The notes below the pieces were generated by a model that made no database searches, was not told the DNA's origin, and worked only from the letters and a program-made list of their open reading frames with translations. From the NCBI GenBank assembly GCA_020726505.1, contig JAHLEZ010000010.1, positions 2,604,001 to 2,668,000 of the forward strand: a stretch of DNA of 64,000 bases, read 5' to 3'. The stretch comes from Leptodontidium sp. MPI-SDFR-AT-0119 (Eukaryota > Ascomycota > Leotiomycetes > Helotiales > Leptodontidiaceae). This document shows, one piece after another, positions 33,401-45,536 of this stretch; position 1 is the stretch's first letter, and the number at the start of each line of letters is the position of its first letter. A program made the translations under genes and the position numbers.

Positions 33401-35820
33401 AGCTAAGTAATAAGTTCTATAGAAACTACTGAGTTTGTAACCTCGGGGGCGCCACAGCCTTCGATTAAGCTTTTAACTACGGGGGTAAAGTAACTAATAC
33501 TACCCTTAGAAAAGTCAGGATTAATAGAACTCGTTAATAAAAACTTGGGGGTAAAATAACTAAGGAAGAGTGTTAGACTTCTTACTCACGAGCACCCTAA
33601 TTAAGTCTTAAAACGAGTCGATAAATCAAGACAGTTAGTGTCTTAGAGCACAACTAAGAGAGATGTCTTACGTGGCGTATTAAACTTTAAGAGAAATATA
33701 GGAGCTAAGCGCCAATTAATACTATAAGTTATTATATACTCTTAAGGGCTATACGACCAAGAGCGCGGTCTTAAGCGTCGGGGAGCACTTACTTAAGGTG
33801 CCGGCCCTAAGTAATTAGAAGCTCCGCCTCAAGTAATAAAATACAAGGAGTATCTTAATTCGTTAAATTTAGAGGAAGAATTAAGTACAAAGTAATACTT
33901 ACTACTTTTAGCCCTAACTAATAACAACTTACTTAAACCTTTATAGAGGAAGAGGGTAAAAGATCGAGCAACTGGCGACGGTCGAAAGACTCGAGTTAGT
34001 AGTAAGATAACGAAACCGAATCGAAGCGTCTATATAATAACTATTAGAGAGCTAATTACGGAATCGTTAAACCCGTCGAGTAACCGTAAGTATTTAGAGG
34101 ACTTTCTAGGGACCTTTTAGCCTAGTCAAGAACTAATATAAAGAGACAGGAAAGACTTAAGCGTAATCCACGCTATTATCTCAGCGTCTATTCTTAAAAA
34201 TGTCGAAATTCGACAACCGGTTAATCTCCCACGAATACACTAATCCTAATTACTAAAGGACCTATTAAATTGGAGAAACCTTAAGGATCACCCTCTAGGA
34301 GAGCACTTCTGAGCCGACGCAATTAAGGAAATCATTAACTTAGAGTCGCGCAACTACTAGAGAGTTATTAACTAAAGCTTCGCTACCAAACAACTAATAC
34401 TATTAAAATAAGTATTTCACGCTAAAGTCGATTCGTTAAGGTATTTAACTAAGTGTCGCTCGTGAGTTATTATTAAGGGAGACTTATAACTCAAAACGTC
34501 AATTCTCTTAATATATGCGGCAACCTTGGTTACTCGTTCTTTTAGGACCGCTATAGCAATAGTAACTTAATTTGATTTAAAGATGATCTAATTTAATATT
34601 ATCAACGCCTTTATTAACGCTAAACGAAGCGAATCGAGTACTCGTGTACGCTGCTACTTACTAGACGGATTTAAATAAGACGGGATAATAGTAGAGGTTA
34701 ATCGTGCACTTTATAGACTTAGAGACTCGCTAGCACTATAGTACGGAGACTTTACCGGAACTTTGTTAAAGTTAAGGTTAATCCCTTGTAAAGAGGAGCC
34801 TTATATCTTCATAAACAAGTAACGTTTAGTCTTTATCATCTTTTATGTCGACGATATTCAAGTGTTATACTACTCTTTAGCCCTTAAAGACGCTCAACCT
34901 ATTATCGACGGCTTAAATATAATATACGAGCTCACTAGAGGAGAACTAATAAAGTGGTTTTTAAGTATTCGCGTTATTAGAGATTATTAAGTAAAGACTA
35001 TTTCTTTAGTACACGACACTTATATCTAAAAGGTTACTCTATAATTTGACTTAGTAGATAGAAATTGCCTAAGTACTCCACTACCTTAAGTTGAGTTACT
35101 AAAGAATCAAGGGCAAGTAACCCCGGTTTAAATTAAGGAGTATTAAAAGAAGGTTGACTTAGTGCTTTATACGGCAATTATATTGCGCGTAAACGTTGTA
35201 TTTGTAGCTTCAAGACTTTCTCACTTCTTAACTAACCCCTCTTTAGAGCACCTTACAATAGTCAATTAGACTATTTGTTACTTCTTTAGAACCCGATTTT
35301 TAGCGATCACTTATAATTATAAACTACGCGACTCTTAGCTTATTATAGCTTCAGATACTTTATTTGCAGACGATCTCGATACTAGGCGCTCTTCTAATAG
35401 TTATATTATAATACTTTTTAGAGGTTTAATCTTATAGAGAGCGGCCTTACAAGATACAGTCACTACTTCGATTACATAGGCTAAGCTTTTAAGCGTTGAG
35501 CGCACGGCTAAGGAGATCATAGCTTTGTAGCGTTTCTTTTAGGAGCTACGTCTTAAGTTAAGGGAAATTTAGAGAATCTTCTACGATAATCAATAAACGA
35601 TATAATTAATCGTTAGGGAAAATCAGCGTATTTCTACTAAGTTACGCCACGTTAATATTTAGAATATATAATTACGCTAGGAGTTTCAAAAGGGCACTTT
35701 TTCAGTCGAATATTTACTTACGGGTTATATGCCCGCTAATAGACTTACAAAGAACCTCTCTCGACAGAAATTTGAGAATTTTATTACTCTTATTAACTTA
35801 GTCAATGTTTGTGCTTAATT
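30500..35820 (+). pseudogene. Copia gag-pol relic
   Basis: Coherent plus-strand frames through many TAA/TAG. Around 31750 LLNNGAATHLVNSVTLLKPG is the protease region (active-site Asp of D-S/T-G is Asn here). Near 32460-32900 WDLFDFPVGFDKNS and GAERAGKEIIEKSIKMRLLA fit the integrase core, the latter around the catalytic Glu. Near 34830-34870 IIFYVDDIQVLY is the reverse-transcriptase YVDD box, intact. Near 35560-35790 RHVNIQNIQLRQEF and YLLTGYMPANRLTKNLS are the RNase H/C-terminal copia motifs. The gag part (30.5-31.7 kb) has basic and Glu-rich segments. Inactive. Confidence 0.85.
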
Positions 35821-36199
35821 GGAGTAACTTACTATAGAGCCCTCACTTTAAAGTAAGTCTTTATACACGTTCTTTACTTTTTCCTTTGTTATAAGGGTAT
35901 TTTCTTATGTATTTGTTATTCCTTTGTAAATTCTCTTACTGTTTCATTTACTTAGAGAGTAACTGAGCTCAGGGGTGAAATTCACGGCATTTAGAAGATT
36001 TAATTACTCTTAATAGTTGTTTGTTTCTATAGTAAAAGTAACGTAACGTAAGTAAATTACAAGGGGACACTTAGTTGTTTAGAGGTTCTTAAGCCTCGCC
36101 TCATATAAAAGAGAGTAACCTATGTAATTAGAAGGCCTAAAACCTCCCGAACTAAGTCACCTAACACACTAGTAATCACTTTAATAAGCTCCTCAACCT

Positions 36200-36960
36200 G
36201 AGTAACTTGAGCTTCCTACTCTAGTGTGAGAGCAACTCTAGGAGGCTTATTAGCTATTAGGGCCCGGAAAGTAACAAGACTAGTATTAATGCTAGCGGCC
36301 GCAATAGTAACTTTATTAGTTCCACTTATAGTTGTAGCAAAAGTAGCAACCGCAGGAGTAGTAGGAGAAGCCGGAGTTGCTCCCCGAGGAGTCTCCTCAC
36401 TACCCTCTGACTCTAAGGAGGAATTGATATAAAGAGTAGCCGAGGCCGCACTTAAAGCACGACTGACAGAGCTAGTTACTTTACCGGCAGCTCTACTAAT
36501 AATAACTTGACCCTTAAGGGCCGCCAAAACAAGAGCTCTTAGGCGCTTTAATTCCTAAAAAGGTTAGTAATTACACGTTAGAAAAGAATAACTTAAGGAA
36601 TTTACCTTCTTACTTACGTCATTTAAGAGTGTAGCCTAGTAAACTAAGAAGGGGGCCTAAGTAGTAGCGGGAGTAACTTTATAAGAGTAGCCTGAGGCGT
36701 ACGTAAAGTAGCGAGTACCTCGACTAATAACATTAAAGTACTCGCCGGTACTTTTGGTTTAAAGGGCGCTATTAATATAACTTAAGTAAACAACCGCACG
36801 CTCAGCTTCCTTAACACAAGGAGCACGAGCACGAGTAACAGGAGTAGCTGTAGTAGCTCTCTTTAGAGTAGGAGCAGCCTTTAGAGCCTTCTTAGCCTCC
36901 TTCTTCTTCTTCGCTTACTATAATTAGTAATGCCCAAATTAATATATAGCTTTAAGATTA
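36200..36960 (-). pseudogene. Possible antisense extra ORF between pol and 3' LTR
   Basis: Between the end of pol (about 35.8 kb) and the 3' LTR lie 1.5 kb, much more than a copia element needs. A minus-strand frame at 36216-36527 codes 103 residues rich in Ala, Ser and Thr; sequence up to about 36920 is also of lower AT content, with Ala/Thr/Lys-type codons and several (gta)-type repeats. Function unknown; it could be an acquired fragment. Confidence 0.3.
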
Positions 36961-37318
36961 ACAATTAACTTAATTTAATTCAAATAACTTATAACGGCAG
37001 ACAGACGATTAGCCTTGACGGCAGCAGTAGATCGCCGTGAGACACCTATGGTGCCGGTTGATCGATTTATTGATTGATTAATTGATTGTTAATTAGTTGA
37101 TTAGTTAGTAGATCGAAAAGAGTCAATCTATATAATATAAAGTGGTTGTAAGATCAAGAATTAAGTAGGGGCTACGCCACTTTAAATAAGAGGGTTATTT
37201 ACTTAACTTAGTAGTACAGGAATAGTTGTGGCTTAAGTATTCAGTTTAGTGTTTACTCTCGCTTAGCGCAGTTAACTATAATACTAGTGGCTTACTATTG
37301 TCGCTTGGCTAGGGGGTG

Positions 37319-37503
37319 TGTCGTACAGGCACGGGCTAATACTCGGTTAGCTACGCGCTACGCTAGATATAGTTTCTGCCACGTTATACTACTTTTAGGA
37401 GAATAACGTGTTCCCCTGATTTCCTTATATATTCTAGAGAACAATCAACCATTTTAATTCTTCTTACGTTAATCGCAAGGCTCTACTCCACTTCTGTACT
37501 ACA
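37319..37503 (+). repeat. 3' LTR of the copia element
   Basis: 185 bp, colinear with 29914-30098; a purine run precedes it and gatgt follows it. Confidence 0.92.
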
Positions 37504-37558
37504 GATGTGTATTCGTAACACCCAAATTATTCGCCACCGCACCTCCAGGCGGCACATA

Positions 37559-38348
37559 ACGTCCCACTCCACTATTTGGCCTACCCCCCCATTTGGCTCG
37601 CCTTTTACACCAAAAAAAATTGATTTTTGAGTGCAAATATTTAAGGAATTAATTAATAATAAAACATAAAATTTTTATATTTATATTTTCTATATAATAT
37701 TGATTAATTTAAGAAAAGGATTTTGGGATCTATTAATATTTAATTACGTAATATTAAATTCTAGTTTTTATATAGTAAAAACACCGAAATTCACTGATTA
37801 ATAACTTTATAAGTAATATTTCAAATACTCTAAAACTTTTAATACCGTAAGTTCAAATACTAATCTTGAATTATTTTGAGTTTTAAAGTATTTGTATTAG
37901 TAATAACGTTTTTATTAAAGATTTAATTTTTCTCATACAAATTTTTTGTATGGAGTTTTATAAATCACTTAATAAAAAAATAACAACTAATTTAATTGAC
38001 TTTAAACTTAGGAATTTAAAGCTTCTTTATAACATATAAGTTTATTAAAAGTTTTAAAAGTATTCGTTAATAACTAAAAAAGTTATTAAAGAAAATTCAA
38101 AATTATTTTTACACTAAATTTATTAGCGAAAAAAATATTAAATTTGAAGTACTTATTTTATAAGACTACGTAATACTAAATACATAAAACTTTCATAAAA
38201 TTAAGGAATATCTTAAAAATAATCCGATTCTTTAGTTTTAAATTATTCTATTAGAGTTTAATAAAGTTATTAGTTATTTAAAGTGGTGAGTTTTGGTGTA
38301 AAAGGGGTGGCCAAATGGGGGGGTGGGCCAAATGGTGGGGTGGGACGT
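37559..38348. mobile_element. Mariner-type MITE, 790 bp, TA target
   Basis: Inverted repeats of about 55-60 bp: ACGTCCCACTCCACTATTTG at the left and the complement of CAAATGGTGGGGTGGGACGT at the right, each followed by C/G-run and CCTTTTACACCAAAA. TA dinucleotides at 37557-37558 and 38349-38350 are the target duplication. The interior is extremely AT-rich and non-coding. Starts only 50 bp after the copia element. A solo end of the same family abuts the broken gene at 6885. Confidence 0.85.
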
Positions 38349-38349
38349 T

Positions 38350-38631
38350 ACTTGTAGCAGCTTTAAGAAGCTATCACGACAATCCGATCCTGGCGTGAGC
38401 GGCTTCCTATTATCGAGAGCCTCTGCAGCTTTTATTAATTGTTCAAGTGCTGCTAACTGCGCATCCGTTAATATATAGTGCAAGGCTGGCTGCTGCCTCT
38501 AGTAGACGAGCCGGTAGACAAAGTAGATCAGGCGCTTCCAGGTATCCTTGTACCTCTTGTATGTGCCCTCTTGCAATTTGGACAGCAGCGGTCATATTAA
38601 TGCACGTAGGCTGCGTTTTTTTTCTTGGCAA
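38350..38631 (-). pseudogene. Fragment of an unidentified coding sequence
   Basis: Minus-strand codons give CINMTAAVQIARGHIQEVQG then YLEAPDLLCLPARLLEAAAS, and after a frame change HYILTDAQLAALEQLIKAAE then ALDNRKPLTPGSD. Composition is normal and the helical, Leu/Ala-rich text looks like real protein. The mariner-type MITE cuts it at 38350. Source gene not recognised; may be a transposon accessory ORF. Confidence 0.4.
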
Positions 38632-38690
38632 CCTATTAGATACCCAACCTACCCAACCTATAGGTTGGGTTTGGGTTGGGCTTACGTGAT
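38632..38690. repeat. Inverted cluster of CCCAACC / GGTTGGG repeats
   Basis: Two CCCAACC-type units face GGTTGGG-type units around an ATAG centre (about 38641-38680). Such clusters are common subterminal repeats of hAT elements and may mark the left end of the relic that follows. Confidence 0.55.
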
Positions 38691-41600
38691 TAGGTGGGTT
38701 GAAGTCGAGGTTAACCTAACTTATAAGTACTTATTAGGGACCTAATAAAAGTGGGTTTATAGTATTAAATTTATTAAGTCGCTTAATTTAGAAATTTTAA
38801 CAAGAAATTAATTTACTAATTTTTTTACTAATCGTTTTAACGTAACTAATAATAAAGAAAATAAATCTTAACTTAATTATTATACTACTTATTATAATAA
38901 AAAGTCCTTAAAGTAACTTATATATCTTAATTAATAGCCCAGATTATAATTCTTTGTCTATTTGTATTCCCTCTCTTTTTAGGCTTCTTAAGATACTCTA
39001 CTTTAAACCTTTTTCTTTTGTGAGTTATTAAATTATTCTTCTTTAAGAGTAACCCTTAAAAACAAGTATTTTTATAACGACGTATATTAAGAAAATCTAC
39101 GAATAATCGTTTTCGTACTTTTACTATATCTTTAATTACGTAATTATTATAAAGTAATAATTCCGAAGGAGATTAAAAAGCGCGGCGATAACGTAAAAGT
39201 TTTAGTTAAGGGGTTTTAGTATTAATAGTAAATAAAGACGATAGTTTAGGCGTATTATTTATTATACTTAATTCGGAGGTAACGTTTAATAATAAAGCTT
39301 ATATAGATCTTTCGAATAGCTTAGGGGGTGATAATCGTATAAGGCCAAGTATAGTTATCTAAAACTAATCTATAATATTAAACTAATCGTATTATTATCG
39401 TAACTATTATTATATAATAAAATCTTACTATTACTTCTTATCTAAGTTATAGCCTTAAGGGGGCGGGCTAAAGAAGAGATAAAAGGGCTTTAACATAATA
39501 ATATATATAAGGAGCCATCGTGTTACTAGATCCCCCGATTCTATAATAATCCTAGCAGTTTCTTGATCTCGAACGTATTCTTGTTCTACTTTAATAGTAT
39601 TTCTCTTAAACTTAATAGCCTTTTAATTATTACTACGAAGGAATTTATATACGTCTACTATTTCTTCGAATTTGTATTCTTAGTTTAAGTTATTATTATA
39701 TTCTTAAATAAAATAAAGATGTCTAAGAATTATAAGAGTAGAAACTCTTTCCTTATTAAAGTGATATATCTTTAAGCAATATAAATTAAGTCGACATAGT
39801 TTTTAAAATCCTTAATATTTCGAATCTTAATAAGTGCAGTAAGATAAACTAAGGGATTAGTAAATTTATTAGTAATTCGAGGAAGCGTAAGTACTTTCTT
39901 TATTATTTAATTCACTTTAATATAAAGTATTATTACTTTTATTATTATCTTTATTGACTATTTAATTAATTAGATTAGTAAAAAAATTAATAAATCAAGG
40001 AATTATACTTACTATTTTCTTTATCTTAGCTTTAAGCTTGTAGTTGAGTTAAGTGTGTGTGATAAGTAGCACGTTAATCCTAAGTTATTATTCGCGTTAT
40101 ACGAAAGTGATCTTACTGTAACTCATTTATATTAAGAATATACTAATAATCCTGATATTAAATAAACACCTTATTTACTTATTAATTATAATCTTTATAT
40201 AATTAATTTAATTATGTTTATGCTTCTGTTTATAATAGATCTTCGAATGTAGGAGTAATATTAGTAAGAAGGCTAGTTTCTATCTCAACTACTAATCGCG
40301 CTTCTTATTATTAAAAAAAAGAAATATTAATTGAGAGATTATGTTTAGTTTAAGTTAACCACGTTAATAATAGTAAATATCACAAGTAAGATTAAATACT
40401 CGTTTAACTCTAGTACTTATAATAAGGGTACAAAGTAAATCGCGTACTATTCGTAATAATCTAGGGAGAAATGTTTCTATTAAACGCTAGAAATCTAAGA
40501 TAAGTATATTATTCGCAGCTTAAAAAACGATTAGTAAAAAAATTAGTAAAAATTTAAAAGAGACTTACATATATTAAAATATTATTTAATCTCATGTGTA
40601 TTACTTCCTTATTACTTAAGTGTTATATCTTTTAGAGATAATAATCTATTAATTATCCTTTGTAATAAGATCTGTTTTAAAGGATCTTTCTTTCGCTTAA
40701 TTATAATAAAAAGGTTCTCTTAAATTAAACTTATTAACTAATAATCCTAAAGATATACTTCCTCGAATTGTTATTAGAAGTATGTTTTCTAATCTCTACT
40801 TTAGATAAGAGGTAACTAAGAATAGTTAAAGTCGAATACGTCTAATTTGAGATTTAAGTTCAAAATCTTAATAATAGCGAAGATATTTAGTTATATAATA
40901 TAAATCCGCTTAAAGTATTTATTAAGTTTTACTATTATAGCGGAAATCCCTTTTATAAGTTTAAGCTTCTAAGTTAAGAGTATTATAAACTACGCTAGTT
41001 TAAATCCGCGAATACGTCGATGTGCTTCTTTAAGACGCTTATATAACTAATTGAATAATTAAAATGTGTATTAAATCGTAAGAGTTTTAGTTACTTTTAT
41101 CTTTGTAATTAATATCTAAAATAGGCGAAGAATATCTTAAGTCTATTCTATTTATATTTATTTTAAGTTAAATAACTTAAAAATCCTTACTTCGTAATAC
41201 TTAGAATAATACTAATTAATTACTTTTCGTAATTTTAAGAATCGAGTTAATATATAATATATAAAATCTTATTAAGTTTTAATATCTAAGATAAGCTTTA
41301 AGAGCTTAGGAATATTTAAATCTCTAGCTGTAATAAACGAGTTACATATAGATTAAAATGTAGTGCGGCGTTATTGACTTAATGTTATAAAAAGAATAAA
41401 CTTTCGAACTTATAATTTAATTAATAAAAAAATTAATAAAAAAGAATTTTATACTTACGATTATAAGAAAATCAGAAATCCCTTGTTTATCTTCTACTCT
41501 AATTCTTTCTATCTTTAGGAGCTCTATTATAACATTTTAATTTCGAGTAAGCGTCTTATTTGATGGACTAAGACGAGGTCCTAGAAATACTTTTAATATA

Positions 41601-42850
41601 AGTTATATTATATATATAATATATAGTACTTATATAACTCGACCTCCTAAGAAGTATCTACCTTTAAACGCTTCTTTAAGAAGAAAATGAAGCTCTTTAA
41701 TAAGGACCCTGTTCTTAGATATATTATTTAATATAATAGCGTATATACGATCTTAAAGGTTTAAGTTATATAAAACTTCGTTAACTTTCCGACTTAAGTC
41801 TTTTTTAATGTAATAACCCTTAAAATATATAAATATTAATATGACTTGTTTCAAGACTTATCCTCCTAGCGAATTAATAATAAATAAGCTAAGAATATAT
41901 ATAAATAACATTTATTTTATATTAAACTAATAATCAAGAGAAATTGAAATCTTTTTATCCTTTAGAAGATCTTTAAGTAATAATTTTCGAACTTCTTAGA
42001 CTTCTAAGTTAAGTTCCTTTTAGACTTTTATTATAAATAATAATTTTAATAAAGGATTTTAAATTACATAAAGCTTTTGTTATTCTTCGTCTTCGACTAC
42101 TTAAAATAGTACTCGTAACGAAATAATTATACGAAGACATTATCGTGTAAAAAGTTTCTTTGTTTCGTCTAAAGTTTGATTTAGTGTTTTCTAATAATAA
42201 TTAGTTACTAATTTTTTTACTAATCTTATAATATACCTTTTTTAAGTTAGTATTAAAATTAATTTAATCTTGCCTTATACTTCTTCGATCACGTCTAAGC
42301 TTTTCTTTCTTATAGCTATCTAAAGCAATATATATAGCTATACTTTTTGTCCCACTTTACTTAATATAAGAATAAGTGAGAGTAAAGTTACAAGTTTTAT
42401 AAATAATAGCTGGCTTTTTAATATATTTGTAAGCTACTTAATTAAAGTATTACTAAACCTTAGCCTTCCTTTCCTTAATCTACTTGATTTTTGTCTAACT
42501 ATTCCCTTCTCTAGTAATTAAAGTAACCCAATTACTTTGCTTTTATTAATCTATAAACTCAGTTACTTTATAATTTTATTATATCTAATATTTATTAAAA
42601 GGGCTACTAGTAGTTAATAAAGAAGTACTTAAGGAAGAAAGGCGAGAACGATGTAACTCTAGTTTAAGTACTAGTGCGGGATCGGCGAAAGGGTCGTCGT
42701 CTTATTATAAAAAAGAGATTAATATATAATAACTAAATAAAGTACGTGGTGTAAAGGTAGAATTATTAGAATTATAAATATTTTCACGAAGAGATAGATT
42801 CTTATTAAAATTAGGGGACAATTAAAGTAGTATCTTATTCTATACACGTA
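38690..42850 (-). pseudogene. Second hAT-like relic with BED zinc finger
   Basis: Heavily RIP-mutated, AT-rich. On the minus strand around 42560-42290 a frame reads, ignoring stops, NWVTLITREGNS, KERKAKV--YFN, then KKPAIIYKTCNFTLTYSYIK and SIAIYIALDSYKKEKL. The W...F, C-x2-C spacing and later residues fit an N-terminal BED finger of hAT transposases. Downstream parts could not be aligned to hAT domains, and the ends are not fixed. Five copies of an ATTAGTAAAAAAATTARTAA motif are spread through it. The class is probable, not certain. Confidence 0.42.
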
Positions 42851-43014
42851 AACAGGGTTAGGCTTAGAAACAGTTAGGTGTTTAAAAAGTTAAATTTAAA
42901 ATTAAAATTTAAAAAGCGTTTAAGATATAAATTATTTCTAAGTTATAAAAAAATATTTCATAAATATTAATACTATTTAAGTATTTATTAATAAAATAAT
43001 TTTATAAAAAACGA
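42851..43014. other. AT-rich spacer, nothing recognised
   Basis: Short AT-rich stretch between the hAT-like relic and the minisatellite. Confidence 0.4.
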
Positions 43015-43870
43015 ATGACAAAATCCTTGTCATTAAAATTTCAGATTTTAAAGTTTTTTTTATAATAACAAATACTTTGTCACTCGAAAGCTTTCCCCCC
43101 CTTATTGACTAGAATGACATAAATATTGTCATTTCAACTTTTTTAATAATATTTTATTAGAATGACAAATACTTTGTTACTTAAAAGCTTTTCCCTTCTT
43201 ATTAATTAGAATGATATAAATATTGTTATTATAACTTTTTTAATAATATTTTATTAGAATGACAGATACTTTGTCACTTGAAAGCTTTCCCCCCCTTATT
43301 AACTAGAATAATATAAATATTATTATTTTAACTTTTTTAATAATATTTTATTAGAATAATAGATACTTTGTCACTCGAAAGCTTTCCCCCCCTTATTAAC
43401 TAGAATAATATAAATATTATCATTTTAACTTTTTTAATAATATTTTATTGGAATGACAGATATTTTGTCACTCGAAAGCTTTTCCCCCCTTATTAACTAG
43501 AATGATATAAATATTGTCATTTCGACTTTTTTAATAATATTTTATTAAAATGACAGATACTTTGTTACTCGAAAGCTTTCCCCCCTTATTAACTAGAATG
43601 ACATAAATATTGTCATTTTAACTTTTTTAATAATATTTTATTAAAATGACAGATATTTTGTCACTAAAATAACATAAATATTGTCATTTTAACTTTTTTA
43701 ATAATATTTTATTAGAATGACAGATACTTTGTCACTCGAAAGCTTTTCCCCCCTTATTAACTAGAATAACATAAATATTATTATTTTAACTTTTTTAATA
43801 ATATTTTATTAGAATGACAGATATTTTATTACTTAAAAGCTTTCTTTTTTTTATTACTTAAAGTAATCTA
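43015..43870. repeat. 97-bp minisatellite, about nine units with hairpin arms
   Basis: The marker taataatattttatta recurs at 43144, 43241, 43338, 43435, 43532, 43628, 43699 and 43796: spacing 97 bp, except 96 and one 71-bp unit that lacks the CGAAAGCTTTCCCCCC part. Each unit holds two hairpin-capable motifs, AATGACA-taaatat-TGTCATT and ATGACA-gatactt-TGTCA, and a CTTTCCCCCC run. Units differ mainly by transitions. More degenerate copies continue to about 43940. Confidence 0.9.
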
Positions 43871-45049
43871 AATATTATTTTTTTAAACTCTTATAATAGT
43901 AATTCTTAATATTTTACTAGAATAATATAAATATTATTATTTAAGTATTATTAATAATAACCTTAATATTAAGATAATAAATATTTTATTATTCGAACTA
44001 TTATTATTTTCCTTTAATTAATAACCTTAATTACTTTATGATTTCTATTTATCTTAAAATTAGACAAATTATTAACTTTTAATTAAGTTATTATTTTTAT
44101 TATAAATTAATTTTTGTATTCTTAATATTTGTATTTATTATAGTTTTATATCTTATAGGAATTTTTTCTTAGTCTTAAGTTATATTAATTTATTATATAT
44201 AGTTTAAATTATTTTATAATTAACTATATTTATCTTTTTAAAGATAACGTAAATAACGTAAGTTATTTTAAGAGACTTATATTACTTAATTTGACGTTTA
44301 CTTTTTAAAACTTTAATTAGAAATTTATTATATTAATATACGTATAAAATTAAGGTTATAAATAAGTCGAAAAATTAATAATTAATTATTATTAAAAAGA
44401 TTAAAATTAAAGTAATGTCTCTTATATTTTTACACTTTATAATTAAGTAAAGAAAAAACCTCGAACTAAAGAGGTATAAATAATCGATTATTATTTTTTT
44501 ATTCTTGTAAATTTATACACCTTAAATATGTTCGTTTTTTATAATTACGTAAATCGTCCTTATTATTATTATTTTCTTATACTTAATATTATAATAAAGT
44601 GAACCTGTTATTTCCTTTCTATTAATTTAAATATTATATAAATTATTTTAAGTATTAATAATAGTAAAAAAGATATTTATAATATAAATAAGCTTATTTA
44701 GTTTAATACGAAATAAATATAAATATTTCGCAGATTTAATTAATTTAATTTTCGAGGTATTTATATAATTAAGTAATAAGAGATAAGATTAAAGGCTAGC
44801 TAAGAAGTAGTCTTAAAGAACACTCTAAAAAAAATAATAATAAAAAAGGTAAGGAAGATATTATTATAAAGATTAAAGAAGGCGATATAACGCGAGCTTT
44901 AATAATTATAAATATATCTTTTCTCGTAAAGTAAGGCATTCTTTTAGATATATTAATTATAAAAGAGAAAGAATAAAAGTACTTAAAGATAATATAAAGA
45001 ATTAGTAAATAAGATTACGTTTACTAGTTAAATAAGTAGTAGTATTTAG
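43871..45049. other. AT-rich region, no gene recognised
   Basis: Very AT-rich with no coherent frame that I could follow. Leads into a GC-containing block near 45050-45145 (with ccccgcgccgcgg) that may mark the left boundary of the multigene element. Confidence 0.45.
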
Positions 45050-45150
45050 GCCCTACGTACGCTAGAGTTCTATTAATCTGTAGTAGTTCCTTAGGCATTC
45101 CTTATGTTTTCCCCGCGCCGCGGTTGTAAGGACAACGCGCCGGCCGTATT

Positions 45151-45179
45151 ATTTTAGTATAACAATATGCCAAAACAAT
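45151..45179. promoter_or_regulatory. Intergenic palindrome P1 (degenerate)
   Basis: ATTTTAGTATAACAATATGC then CAAAACA; the right half is diverged. A GC box, GCGCATAGACCCCCGCG (45181-45197), follows two bases later and recurs beside P10. Confidence 0.55.
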
Positions 45180-45220
45180 CGCGCATAGACCCCCGCGTCG
45201 CCCCCTTAGCGCCTACTTAC

Positions 45221-45250
45221 TTTTTAATATATTAGTATACTAAAATAATT
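45221..45250. promoter_or_regulatory. Intergenic palindrome P2
   Basis: TTTTAATATATTAGTATACT then AAAA, about 45 bp after P1 and upstream of the plus-strand gene at 45537. Confidence 0.75.
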
Positions 45251-45536
45251 TCCCTTAAACTTACATTAACATCACTAAAATCCTCGACTCGCATTTTACT
45301 AACTAAAACTAAACCGCGTTAATATACTAATTCTACTCTTTATTAAAAATAACAAAAACCCAAATATACTTATAAGCCGAGCTTCAATCTAATTAGTAAT
45401 AAGAAAGACTAACTTATTAGCCTCAATCTAAACCCCGCTAATATACCTCGTCGTCGCAAAACAGCTAAGTAGGCGTCCAGCTAGCCCTTATACGTTTTAG
45501 CCGCTGCCTTACTATAGACTATTTGCTGATTCTTTT

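Larger units (their letters stand above)
29914..37503 (+). mobile_element. Complete Ty1/copia retrotransposon, RIP-mutated
   Basis: Two 185-bp LTRs (29914-30098 and 37319-37503) start TGTCGTACAG and end CTGTACCACA/CTGTACTACA. The target duplication gatgt lies at 29909-29913 and 37504-37508. A primer-binding site follows the 5' LTR and a purine run (AGGGGGTG) precedes the 3' LTR. The 7.6-kb body codes in copia order: gag, protease, integrase, reverse transcriptase, RNase H. The two LTRs differ mainly by transitions biased towards A/T in the 3' copy. It begins only about 120 bp after the ABC transporter stop. Confidence 0.92.

Noticed and set aside
36226..36432. Plus-strand Ala/Val-rich frame
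   Set aside because: Probably the antisense shadow of the Ala/Ser/Thr-rich minus-strand frame in the copia 3' region.
43015..43870. CRISPR array
   Set aside because: Eukaryotic context; repeats are contiguous 97-bp units without unique spacers.
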